In this document: positions 7,507-14,002 of the stretch, one piece after another
Layout: each line of letters opens with the position of its first letter
Position numbering within the stretch: the first letter of the stretch is position 1
Assembly (NCBI GenBank): GCA_002372775.1
Contig: DFIJ01000038.1
Coordinates: 1 to 14,002, forward strand
Reading direction: 5' to 3'
DNA: 14,002 nt
Origin: Christensenella sp. UBA3700
Lineage (GTDB): Bacteria; Bacillota; Clostridia; Christensenellales; UBA3700
Made by a program: the position numbers and the translations under genes
The notes under the pieces: generated by a model
The model's input: the letters and a program-made list of their open reading frames with translations, nothing else
Database searches by the model: none
Told to the model about the DNA's origin: nothing

Positions 7507-8640
7507 ATGAATATTAAAAGAAACGTTTTATTGAATCCAGGACCATCTACAACTACAGATACAGTTAAAATGGCGCAGATAGTACCGGACATATGTCCTA
7601 GAGAAAAAGAGTTTGCAAGTCTTATGAAAGGCTTTAGGGAAGATTTGGTCGGGATTGTTCATGGTGATATAACTAAATACACTTCGGTGTTATTTTGTGG
7701 TTCAGGTACTATTAATATTGATATTTGTATTAATTCATTACTTCCTGCTGGAAAAAAAGTGTTAATAATTGACAATGGAGCATATTCGACAAGGGCAGCT
7801 CAAGTTTGCGGTTACTACGGGTTATCATATATAGATTTAAAAATGCCTATTGATAGTTTGCCAGACTTAACTACTGTTGAAAAAACGCTAAAAGATAATC
7901 CGGATGTTTATATTGTGTATACTACTCACCATGAGACAGGAACAGGTCTTCTAAATCCGATTAGAGAAATAGGTGCGATTGCTCATAAATACGGGGCTAT
8001 ATTTGTTGTTGATACTACTTCTAGTTTGGCAATGATTCCTATAAATGTAGAAGTAGATAATATTGATTTCTGTATGGCAAGCGCACAAAAAGGCATTATG
8101 GCAATGACCGGTTTGTCTTTTATAATTGGTAGAATTGACGAAATAGAAAAGAGCGCCACTTATCCAAGAAGAAGTTACTATTGTAATCTATATAGACAGT
8201 ATGAGTATTTCGAAAAAACAGGAGAGATGAATTTTACTCCACCCGTTCAAACAATATATGCGGCAATTCAGGGTTTAAAAGAGTATTACCAAGAAGGCGA
8301 AATCGCCAAATATGCAAGACATAAGAGAGTCTTTGAGGCTATTCATACAGGTTTAGATAAATTGGGTTTTAAAGACTTTTTAAAGAGAGATTTACAGTCA
8401 GGATTAGTTGTTGCGGCTTTGTATCCGGATGATGAAAACTGGGATTTCACAAAAGTTCATGATTATTGTTACAAAAGAGGATTCACTATTTATCCAGGCA
8501 AGGTTGAGAATAAAGGGATGTTTAGACTATGTTCGCTTGGAGCAATTGATACAAAAGATATAGAAAACTTCTTTATCGTATTCGAAGAAGCTCTTAGAAT
8601 TAATAATATAAAAATCCCGGTTGTTTATAAGGAGGATTAG
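7507..8640 (+). CDS. phnW: 2-aminoethylphosphonate transaminase (biosynthetic, PhnW-like)
   Basis: PLP enzyme of aminotransferase class V (PhnW/AepZ family) interconverting phosphonoacetaldehyde and 2-aminoethylphosphonate (AEP). The neighbours are all synthesis genes and no phosphonatase or phosphonate transporter is present, so it should run toward AEP. The 377 residues match the family's usual length. Visible motifs are LLNPGPSTTTDTVKMA (8-23), FCGSGTINID (GSGT at 65-68, cofactor phosphate site), THHETGTGLLNPI (140-152), FVVDTTSS (D169, PLP ring), and ASAQKGI with Schiff-base lysine K195, close to K194 of Salmonella PhnW. The C-terminal GMFRLCSLG arginine fits the carboxylate-binding position. 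Start ATG 7507 is set by GAGAGG at 7496-7501; an ATG at 7503 is out of frame. It is the first gene of the operon, 2 bases before the PEP mutase gene. Confidence 0.93.
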   Translation: MNIKRNVLLNPGPSTTTDTVKMAQIVPDICPREKEFASLMKGFREDLVGIVHGDITKYTSVLFCGSGTINIDICINSLLPAGKKVLIIDNGAYSTRAAQVCGYYGLSYIDLKMPIDSLPDLTTVEKTLKDNPDVYIVYTTHHETGTGLLNPIREIGAIAHKYGAIFVVDTTSSLAMIPINVEVDNIDFCMASAQKGIMAMTGLSFIIGRIDEIEKSATYPRRSYYCNLYRQYEYFEKTGEMNFTPPVQTIYAAIQGLKEYYQEGEIAKYARHKRVFEAIHTGLDKLGFKDFLKRDLQSGLVVAALYPDDENWDFTKVHDYCYKRGFTIYPGKVENKGMFRLCSLGAIDTKDIENFFIVFEEALRINNIKIPVVYKED

Positions 8641-8642
8641 GA

Positions 8643-9941
8643 ATGAAAACCATTTATACATGTTTTAGTACAGATATAATTCATGATGGACATTTGAATA
8701 TTATAAAAGAAGCGTTAAAGTATGGTGAAGTGATAATTGGAGCTTTAAGTGATGAGGCTTCGATTAGATATAATAAATTTCCAACAATTCCATTGAATGA
8801 AAGGGTCGAGTTATATAAGAAAATCCCTGGTGTAAGTAGAGTTGTAGTACAAGATAGGATGCACTATGATGACATTATTAAAGAATTGCGCCCAGATTAT
8901 GTTATTCATGGCGATAACTGGCAAACAGGACCTGCTTCTATAATAAGGGGCCAATTAATTGACCTTTTAAAAGAGTATGGTGGAACTCTAATAGAGGTTC
9001 CATATACAAGAAACGAAAAAGTTAAGAAAATAGATACTATTCTAAAAGAGAAACTTGCAATGCCCGAATTTAGAAGAAAAAGATTAAAACAATTAATTGA
9101 TATTTGTCCAATAGTAAAAACGATTGAGGCTCATTCGGGATTGACAGGTTTAATTGCTGAAAAAACTGTAGTCGATGCGGGGAATGGAAAATTAGATCAA
9201 TTTGATGCAATGTGGGTATCTTCATTGTGCGATTCTACAGCCAAAGGTAAGCCTGATATAGAACTTGTAGATATGACTTCACGTTTTAGAACAATTGAAG
9301 ATATTATGGAAGTTACCACTAAGCCGATTATATTTGATGGGGATACGGGTGGTTTAACAGAACACTTTGTATATACTGTTAGAACCTTAGAAAGAATGGG
9401 AGTTTCAGCAATTATTATTGAAGATAAAACTGGACTTAAAAAGAATTCACTTTTTGGTACAGAAGTAAAACAAACACAAGACACAATTGAGAATTTTTGT
9501 GCAAAAATAACTGCTGGAGAAAAAGTCAAGTTAACAGACGAGTTTATGATAATAGCTAGAATAGAATCTTTAATTCTAGAACAAGGTATGGAAGATGCAC
9601 TTAATAGGGCTTTTGCATATGTCGAGGCTGGAGCTGATGGTATTATGATTCATTCAAGAAAAAAGGATCCAGCAGAGATACTAGAATTTTGTGATAAATT
9701 TAGATCTAAGAATACAATTACGCCAATTGTGGTTGTTCCGTCATCATTTAATACAATCACAAATGAAGAATTAGCGGCTCACGGGGTAAATATTGTTATA
9801 TATGCAAATCAATTAACGAGAAGTGCCTTTCCTGCCATGCAGCAAACAGCAATGGATATCCTTAAATATCATAGGGCAAAAGAAGTAGATGATCGATTGA
9901 TGCCAATCAAACAGATTATTACATTGATAGATGAATTATAG
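8643..9941 (+). CDS. pepM: Phosphoenolpyruvate mutase with N-terminal cytidylyltransferase-like domain
   Basis: Forms the C-P bond by isomerising PEP to phosphonopyruvate, the first committed step of nearly all natural phosphonates. The PEP mutase domain spans about residues 145-432. It has MWVSS (190-194), FDGDTGG with Mg-binding D232 and D234, the diagnostic EDKTGLKKNS loop (260-269, pattern EDKX5NS separating mutases from isocitrate-lyase-like relatives), ARIES (R306) and MIHSR (H337). Residues 1-135 resemble TagD-type cytidylyltransferases: YTCFSTDIIHDGHLNII holds an HXGH motif (H14-H17), and VIHGDNW is at 88-93. The usual RTxGISTT-like nucleotide-binding segment is not recognisable; residues 121-130 read YTRNEKVKKI. 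The fusion is a known architecture, but this domain may be catalytically impaired. SD AAGGAGG lies at 8629-8635. Confidence 0.96.
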   Translation: MKTIYTCFSTDIIHDGHLNIIKEALKYGEVIIGALSDEASIRYNKFPTIPLNERVELYKKIPGVSRVVVQDRMHYDDIIKELRPDYVIHGDNWQTGPASIIRGQLIDLLKEYGGTLIEVPYTRNEKVKKIDTILKEKLAMPEFRRKRLKQLIDICPIVKTIEAHSGLTGLIAEKTVVDAGNGKLDQFDAMWVSSLCDSTAKGKPDIELVDMTSRFRTIEDIMEVTTKPIIFDGDTGGLTEHFVYTVRTLERMGVSAIIIEDKTGLKKNSLFGTEVKQTQDTIENFCAKITAGEKVKLTDEFMIIARIESLILEQGMEDALNRAFAYVEAGADGIMIHSRKKDPAEILEFCDKFRSKNTITPIVVVPSSFNTITNEELAAHGVNIVIYANQLTRSAFPAMQQTAMDILKYHRAKEVDDRLMPIKQIITLIDEL

Positions 9942-9949
9942 GTGATGAA

Positions 9950-10666
9950 ATGCGTCGTAATGAAATAGCAATTCTAATGGCTGCAGGATTGGGGACCAGG
10001 ATGGCCCCATTAACAAATAATACGCCAAAGCCTCTTGTTAAAGTGTTTGGGAAACCTATGATTAAAACGGTAATCGACGGTCTTCAGAAAAGAGGAATTA
10101 AACATATCTACGTTGTCGTTGGTTATAAGAAGGAACAGTTTTATGAACTTGAACAAGAGTATTCTAATTTAACGATAATTGAGAATGAAGAGTATTTGAC
10201 AGTTAATAATATCTCATCTATTAAAGCAGCCACTCCGGTAATGGGACAAGAAGACTGTTTTATATGTGAGGCAGATTTGTTTGTGTCAGATGATAGTATT
10301 TTTATGGCGGATTTAAACCATTCTTGTTATTATGGAAAAATGAAAAAAGGATTTAGCGATGATTGGGTATTTGAACAAGACGAAACTGGAAGAATTATTA
10401 GAGTCGGTAAATGTGGAACAGATTGTTATAATATGTGTGGAATAGCATGGTTTAAAAAGGACGACGCGAAGAGAATAGCAGATGCAATTATTGAAGCGTA
10501 TCGTTACCCAGGGAAATATGAAAGGCTGTTTTGGGATGATATCGTCAATCAGGAAATAGACAATATTGATTTATGCGTGCATGAAGTTTTTCCGAATCAA
10601 ATAGTCGAATTAGATTCTGTTAAAGAACTAGAGGCTATTGATCCAAATTATAAGGAGTATAATTAG
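9950..10666 (+). CDS. pntC: LicC/PntC-like nucleotidyltransferase, probable AEP cytidylyltransferase
   Basis: 238-residue nucleotidyltransferase with a Rossmann-like GT-A fold. The N-terminal signature ILMAAGLGTRMAPL (8-21) with TPKPL (25-29) binds the nucleotide, NNISSI (86-91) matches the base-recognition stretch of LicC-type choline-phosphate cytidylyltransferases, and CEADLFV carries the metal-binding D109. FWDD (194-197) near the C-terminus fits a second metal position. Short length and lack of a left-handed beta-helix argue against GlmU or glucose-1-phosphate enzymes. Between pepM and ppd, the natural substrate is AEP, giving CMP-AEP as for the characterised PntC proteins of other phosphonoglycan clusters; this is inferred from context. 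Choline phosphate or a sugar phosphate cannot be excluded. It starts 8 bases after pepM with AGGTGAT at 9940-9946. Confidence 0.85.
   Translation: MRRNEIAILMAAGLGTRMAPLTNNTPKPLVKVFGKPMIKTVIDGLQKRGIKHIYVVVGYKKEQFYELEQEYSNLTIIENEEYLTVNNISSIKAATPVMGQEDCFICEADLFVSDDSIFMADLNHSCYYGKMKKGFSDDWVFEQDETGRIIRVGKCGTDCYNMCGIAWFKKDDAKRIADAIIEAYRYPGKYERLFWDDIVNQEIDNIDLCVHEVFPNQIVELDSVKELEAIDPNYKEYN
10652..10657 (+). promoter_or_regulatory. Shine-Dalgarno AAGGAG deciding the start at 10668
   Basis: AAGGAG lies 10 bases before ATG 10668. An in-frame TTG at 10638 would add ten residues not typical of the family and has no good ribosome site. ATG 10668 is preferred. Confidence 0.8.
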
Positions 10667-10667
10667 T

Positions 10668-11786
10668 ATGAAAGTAGAATCGTTTGTAAAGATAATAAAT
10701 TCTGATTTTTATGCAGGAGTGCCAGATTCTCAATTAAAGGCTCTATGCAATTTTTTAATATCAACATATGGAATAAATGGAAAAAATCACGTAATTGCGG
10801 CAAATGAAGGGAATGCTGTTGGCTTGGCTGCAGGATACCATTTAGCAACAAATAAAGTGCCTGTAGTGTATATGCAAAATAGCGGAGAAGGTAACATTAT
10901 TAACCCTTTAGCATCGTTATTGAATGACAAGGTGTATGGAATTCCATGTATTTTCGTGATTGGATGGAGAGGAGAACCAGGGGTACATGATGAGCCTCAA
11001 CATATATTCCAAGGAGAAGTAACATGCAAGTTGTTAGAAGTTATGGATGTTGATTATATGGTAATAAGTAAAGATACAACAGAGGCAGAACTAAGAGCGA
11101 AGAAAGAATTTTTTGATCAATTATTATCACAAGGAAAACAAGTTGGATTTGTTATAAAAAAGGGTGCTTTAGAATATGGAGGAAAGGTAAATTATTCTAA
11201 CAATAATACTATGCTTAGGGAGGAGATTATTAAGCATATTACCGATGTGAGCGGAAAAGATCCAATAGTTTCAACAACAGGAAAGGCTTCTAGAGAATTA
11301 TTTGAAATAAGAGAATCTAGCAAACAAACTCATGGTTATGACTTTTTAACGGTCGGATCTATGGGGCATTCGTCAAGTATTGCTCTCGAGATTGCAATAC
11401 AAAAACCAGATAAAAAGGTTTGGATAATTGATGGAGATGGAGCGGCATTAATGCATTTAGGAGCAATGGCTGTTTTGGCGGCATATAAGCCAACAAACAT
11501 TGTACATATCATTATTAACAATGGTTCTCATGAAACAGTAGGAGGACAACCAACGGTAATGTCAAAAGTAAATGTTATTAAAGTTGCTCAAGGATTCGGG
11601 TATTCTTCTGCGGTTAGTGTAGACAATTTCGAAAATTTGGATAGAGAATTATTGAAAGCAAGAAATGCTAAAGAATTAACTCTCATCGAGGTTAAATGTG
11701 CAATAGGTGCACGTGATGATTTAGGAAGACCAACAACAACCGCAAAAGAGAACAAAGAAGCATTTATGAAGCAATTGCAAGAATAG
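10668..11786 (+). CDS. ppd: Phosphonopyruvate decarboxylase
   Basis: Thiamine-diphosphate enzyme that decarboxylates phosphonopyruvate to phosphonoacetaldehyde, the irreversible step that pulls the unfavourable PEP mutase reaction forward. The 372-residue protein (from ATG 10668) has the normal length for Ppd, shorter than acetolactate synthases because the middle domain is reduced. The pyrimidine-binding domain begins DFYAGVPDSQLKAL, a Ppd hallmark, with the TPP-activating glutamate E47 in AANEGNAVGLAAG. The PP domain has IIDGDGAALMHLGAM (GDG 256-258) and IIINNGSHETVGGQPT (N284-N285), the TPP/Mg motif. GEPGVHDEPQH between the domains is also typical. The start lies one base after the previous stop. 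A strong terminator follows the gene, so this is the end of the AEP operon. Confidence 0.95.
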   Translation: MKVESFVKIINSDFYAGVPDSQLKALCNFLISTYGINGKNHVIAANEGNAVGLAAGYHLATNKVPVVYMQNSGEGNIINPLASLLNDKVYGIPCIFVIGWRGEPGVHDEPQHIFQGEVTCKLLEVMDVDYMVISKDTTEAELRAKKEFFDQLLSQGKQVGFVIKKGALEYGGKVNYSNNNTMLREEIIKHITDVSGKDPIVSTTGKASRELFEIRESSKQTHGYDFLTVGSMGHSSSIALEIAIQKPDKKVWIIDGDGAALMHLGAMAVLAAYKPTNIVHIIINNGSHETVGGQPTVMSKVNVIKVAQGFGYSSAVSVDNFENLDRELLKARNAKELTLIEVKCAIGARDDLGRPTTTAKENKEAFMKQLQE

Positions 11787-11808
11787 ATGAATTAATACAA
11801 GGATTTGG

Positions 11809-11839
11809 GTGTACGTCTTTTTAGAGGTACACTTTTTTT
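11809..11839 (+). terminator. Intrinsic terminator after the AEP operon
   Basis: GTGTAC (11809-11814) pairs perfectly with GTACAC (11827-11832). An inner TCT/AGA helix closes a TTTT loop after a G-G mismatch. Seven T follow at 11833-11839. The hairpin begins 22 bases past the ppd stop and separates the operon from adhE. Confidence 0.88.
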
Positions 11840-11866
11840 ATTCTATTGCATTCCCAAAAATTTTTA

Positions 11867-11884
11867 TTGTTAAATTATTAACAA
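11867..11884. promoter_or_regulatory. Rex operator (perfect TTGTTAA-N4-TTAACAA) upstream of adhE
   Basis: An 18-bp perfect inverted repeat matching the clostridial Rex consensus. Rex is a redox repressor that leaves DNA when NADH/NAD+ rises, and adhE is one of its classic targets. It ends 7 bp before the -35 hexamer at 11892. The match is read from sequence; binding is inferred from the consensus and the target gene. Confidence 0.85.
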
Positions 11885-11891
11885 ATATTTC

Positions 11892-11920
11892 TTGACAATG
11901 TTGGCGTGTATGTGTATTAT
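11892..11920 (+). promoter_or_regulatory. Sigma-A promoter of adhE
   Basis: TTGACA (11892-11897, perfect -35), a 17-bp spacer and TATTAT (11915-11920, 5/6 to the -10 consensus). Transcription should start near 11927, giving a leader of about 85 bases. It lies between a Rex site and a second palindrome. Confidence 0.82.
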
Positions 11921-11925
11921 GTATA

Positions 11926-11944
11926 TCGATAATATGCTTATCGA
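11926..11944. repeat. Perfect palindrome TCGATAA-N5-TTATCGA at the predicted adhE transcription start
   Basis: Seven-bp arms at 11926-11932 and 11938-11944 around TATGC. Its place just downstream of the -10 suits a second operator or a hairpin at the very 5' end of the mRNA. I do not recognise it as a named regulator's site; it is not a Rex box. Confidence 0.6.
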
Positions 11945-12011
11945 ATATTATTTTGTGAGCTTTTATCGTTTAAATCGAACAAAAATTTTTATATATAAAG
12001 GAGACTTTAAA

Positions 12012-14002
12012 ATGTACGACATTGTAGATGGTGTTGAAAAATTAGAAGAAGTCATTGCCGGCGTAAGGGAAGCTCAAAGAAAGTTTGCTACTTACACACA
12101 AAAGCAAGTAGATGACATTTTCTTTAAAGCTGCTATGGCTGCAAATCAACAAAGAATTCCTCTAGCAAAAATGGCAGTTGAAGAAACTGGTATGGGTATT
12201 GTAGAGGATAAGGTTATCAAAAACCACTTCGCTGCAGAATATATTTATAATCAATATAGATATACACAAACAGTTGGTGTATTTGAAGAAGATAAGGCGT
12301 ATGGCGTTAAGAAAATTTATGAGCCTATCGGTCTAGTAGGTGCAGTTATTCCTACAACAAACCCTACTTCTACAGCTATTTTTAAAACTTTATTAGCATT
12401 AAAGACAAGAAATGGTATTATCATTTCTCCACACCCAAGAGCAAAGAAGTCAACAATCGCTGCAGCAAAGGTTATTCTCGATGCTGCTGTTGCTGCTGGT
12501 GCCCCAGAAGGTATTATTGGTTGGATTGATGTTCCATCTTTAGATATGACAAATCTATTAATGAGAGAAGCAGATATTATTTTAGCAACAGGTGGTCCTG
12601 CAATGGTTAAAGCTGCTTATTCATCAGGTAAGCCAGCTCTTGGCGTAGGTCCTGGTAACACTCCAGCCGTTATTGACGACACTGCAGATATTAAACTTGC
12701 TGTTAACTCAATTATTCACTCAAAGACATTTGATAATGGTATGATTTGTGCTTCAGAACAATCAGTTATCGTTTTAGATAAGATTTATAAAGAAGTTAAG
12801 AAAGAATTCGCAGATAGAGGATGTTATTTCTTAAATCCTGAAGAAACAGAAAAAGTAAGAAAGACAATCATTATTAATGGCGCTTTAAATGCTAAGATCG
12901 TTGGTCAAAAGGCACACACAATTGCTGCATTAGCAGGAGTTGAAGTTCCAGAAGCAACTAAGGTATTAATCGGTGAAGTTGAATCAGTAGACTTCTCAGA
13001 AGAATTTGCTCATGAAAAATTATCTCCAGTTCTTGCTATGTATCATGCAAAAGATTTTGATGAAGCTATAGACAAGGCAGAAACATTAGTAACTGAAGGT
13101 GGCCATGGCCATACATCTTCTATCTATATCAATGCCAATACAGAACATGAAAAGTTAGCTAAATTTGAGGATAGAATGGAATCATGCAGAATCCTTATAA
13201 ACACTCCATCTTCTCAAGGTGGTATTGGTGATTTATACAACTTTAAGTTAGCTCCATCTTTAACACTTGGTTGCGGCTCATGGGGCGGTAATAGTGTTAG
13301 TGAAAACGTTGGAGTTAAACATTTATTAAACATTAAAACAGTTGCAGAAAGGAGAGAAAACATGTTGTGGTTTAGAGCACCTCAAAAGGTATATTTAAAG
13401 AAGGGTTGCTTACCAGTAGCTCTTGATGAATTAAAGACATATTACGGAAAAAAGAGAGTATTTGTTGTAACAGACTCATTCTTATTCAATAATGGCATGA
13501 TTAAGCCAATTACAGACAAGTTAGATCAAATGGGTATTGCGTATACTTGCTTCTCAGATGTAGCTCCAGATCCAACACTTGCTTGTGCTATTGAAGGAAC
13601 TAAGGCTATGAATGCATTCAAGCCAGACTGTATCGTTGCAATCGGTGGTGGTTCAGCAATGGATGCCGGTAAGATTATGTGGGTTCTATATGAACACCCA
13701 GAAGTAAACTTCCTTGATTTAGCTATGAGATTCATGGATATCAGAAAGAGAGTTTATACATTCCCTAAGATGGGAGAAAAGGCATTATTCGTTGCAATCC
13801 CAACATCTGCTGGTACTGGTTCAGAAGCTACTCCTTTCGCAGTTATCACTGATGAAAAGACTGGTGTTAAGTATCCTCTTGCCGACTATGAATTAATGCC
13901 AAATATGGCTATTGTAGATGCAGACATGATGATGACAGCTCCAAAGGGATTAACAGCCGCTTCAGGTATTGATGCTGTTACTCACGCATTAGAAGCATAT
14001 GC
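12012..14002 (+). CDS. adhE: Bifunctional acetaldehyde-CoA/alcohol dehydrogenase AdhE, 3'-truncated by the window
   Basis: Converts acetyl-CoA to acetaldehyde and then ethanol, using two NADH, in the cytosol; AdhE proteins form spirosome filaments. 663 full codons are visible without a stop; full-length AdhE is about 860-890. The N-terminal aldehyde dehydrogenase domain (to about 440) has EPIGLVGAVIPTTNPTS, ALGVGPGNTPA and the catalytic cysteine C246 in GMICASEQSV, the same number as in E. coli AdhE. The linker RRENMLWFRAPQKVY (about 447-461) leads into the iron-dependent alcohol dehydrogenase domain with AIGGGSAMDAGK (GGGS 545-548), PTSAGTGSEATPF, and iron ligands D654 and H658; the two later histidines lie beyond the window. 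ATG 12012 follows AAGGAG at 11998-12003. Control by Rex is likely. Codons look more selected (more C-ending) than in the glycan genes. Confidence 0.97.
   Translation, partial: MYDIVDGVEKLEEVIAGVREAQRKFATYTQKQVDDIFFKAAMAANQQRIPLAKMAVEETGMGIVEDKVIKNHFAAEYIYNQYRYTQTVGVFEEDKAYGVKKIYEPIGLVGAVIPTTNPTSTAIFKTLLALKTRNGIIISPHPRAKKSTIAAAKVILDAAVAAGAPEGIIGWIDVPSLDMTNLLMREADIILATGGPAMVKAAYSSGKPALGVGPGNTPAVIDDTADIKLAVNSIIHSKTFDNGMICASEQSVIVLDKIYKEVKKEFADRGCYFLNPEETEKVRKTIIINGALNAKIVGQKAHTIAALAGVEVPEATKVLIGEVESVDFSEEFAHEKLSPVLAMYHAKDFDEAIDKAETLVTEGGHGHTSSIYINANTEHEKLAKFEDRMESCRILINTPSSQGGIGDLYNFKLAPSLTLGCGSWGGNSVSENVGVKHLLNIKTVAERRENMLWFRAPQKVYLKKGCLPVALDELKTYYGKKRVFVVTDSFLFNNGMIKPITDKLDQMGIAYTCFSDVAPDPTLACAIEGTKAMNAFKPDCIVAIGGGSAMDAGKIMWVLYEHPEVNFLDLAMRFMDIRKRVYTFPKMGEKALFVAIPTSAGTGSEATPFAVITDEKTGVKYPLADYELMPNMAIVDADMMMTAPKGLTAASGIDAVTHALEAY

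Noticed and set aside
9197..9529. 110-codon minus-strand open frame inside pepM
   Set aside because: It is antisense to the conserved PEP mutase core, has no family resemblance and is explained by codon bias on the coding strand.
10638..10640. TTG start for phosphonopyruvate decarboxylase
   Set aside because: It lies inside pntC, lacks a ribosome site and adds residues outside the family; ATG 10668 fits better.
13351..13364. GGAG followed by ATG 13362 as a separate start for the alcohol dehydrogenase half of AdhE
   Set aside because: The frame runs on without interruption from 12012 and the segment encodes the conserved RRENMLWF linker; the ribosome-site likeness is probably a by-product of those codons.
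1..14002. CRISPR array, transposase, integrase, tRNA or rRNA
   Set aside because: No regularly spaced repeats, no transposase or recombinase motifs and no recognisable tRNA or rRNA sequences were seen on either strand.

Overview
The window is AT-rich DNA from what looks like a low-GC anaerobic Firmicute, probably a clostridial or Lachnospiraceae-like lineage. The grounds are strong Shine-Dalgarno sites, A/T-ending codons, an EpsG-type polymerase, and a Rex-controlled adhE at the right edge. The exact genus cannot be read from the sequence. Every real gene is on the + strand.

Region 1 (1-7159) is the downstream part of a Wzx/Wzy-type surface polysaccharide cluster. In order it holds: a DegT-family nucleotide-sugar aminotransferase (5' end outside the window), a small phosphoglycosyl transferase that would load the first sugar-phosphate on undecaprenyl phosphate, a GT2 and a GT4 glycosyltransferase, an EpsG/Wzy-like polymerase, a Wzx-like flippase, and a TagF-family (CDP-glycerol glycerophosphotransferase-like) protein. 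The genes overlap or are separated by only a few bases, apart from a 36-nt gap before the polymerase gene, so one transcript is likely.

Region 2 (7160-7506) is a 347-bp non-coding gap with three inverted repeats and several -10-like hexamers. It probably holds the promoter of the next operon.

Region 3 (7507-11786) is a tight four-gene 2-aminoethylphosphonate (AEP) operon: AEP transaminase, PEP mutase with a fused N-terminal cytidylyltransferase-like domain, a LicC/PntC-like nucleotidyltransferase, and phosphonopyruvate decarboxylase. Together they would convert PEP to phosphonopyruvate, phosphonoacetaldehyde, AEP and then CMP-AEP, the activated form for decorating a glycan. A strong intrinsic terminator follows.

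Region 4 (11787-14002) is the regulatory region and first 663 codons of adhE (acetaldehyde/alcohol dehydrogenase). It has a perfect Rex operator, a good sigma-A promoter and a second perfect palindrome near the predicted transcription start. This is probably a housekeeping gene flanking the polysaccharide locus.

Taken together, the locus predicts a phosphonoglycan. If the first sugar carries a free 4-amino group, the polymer could be zwitterionic. The least expected details are a TagF-like protein that has lost the first of the family's two critical histidines, and a PEP mutase whose fused cytidylyltransferase domain lacks a recognisable C-terminal nucleotide-binding motif while a second, stand-alone cytidylyltransferase sits next to it.
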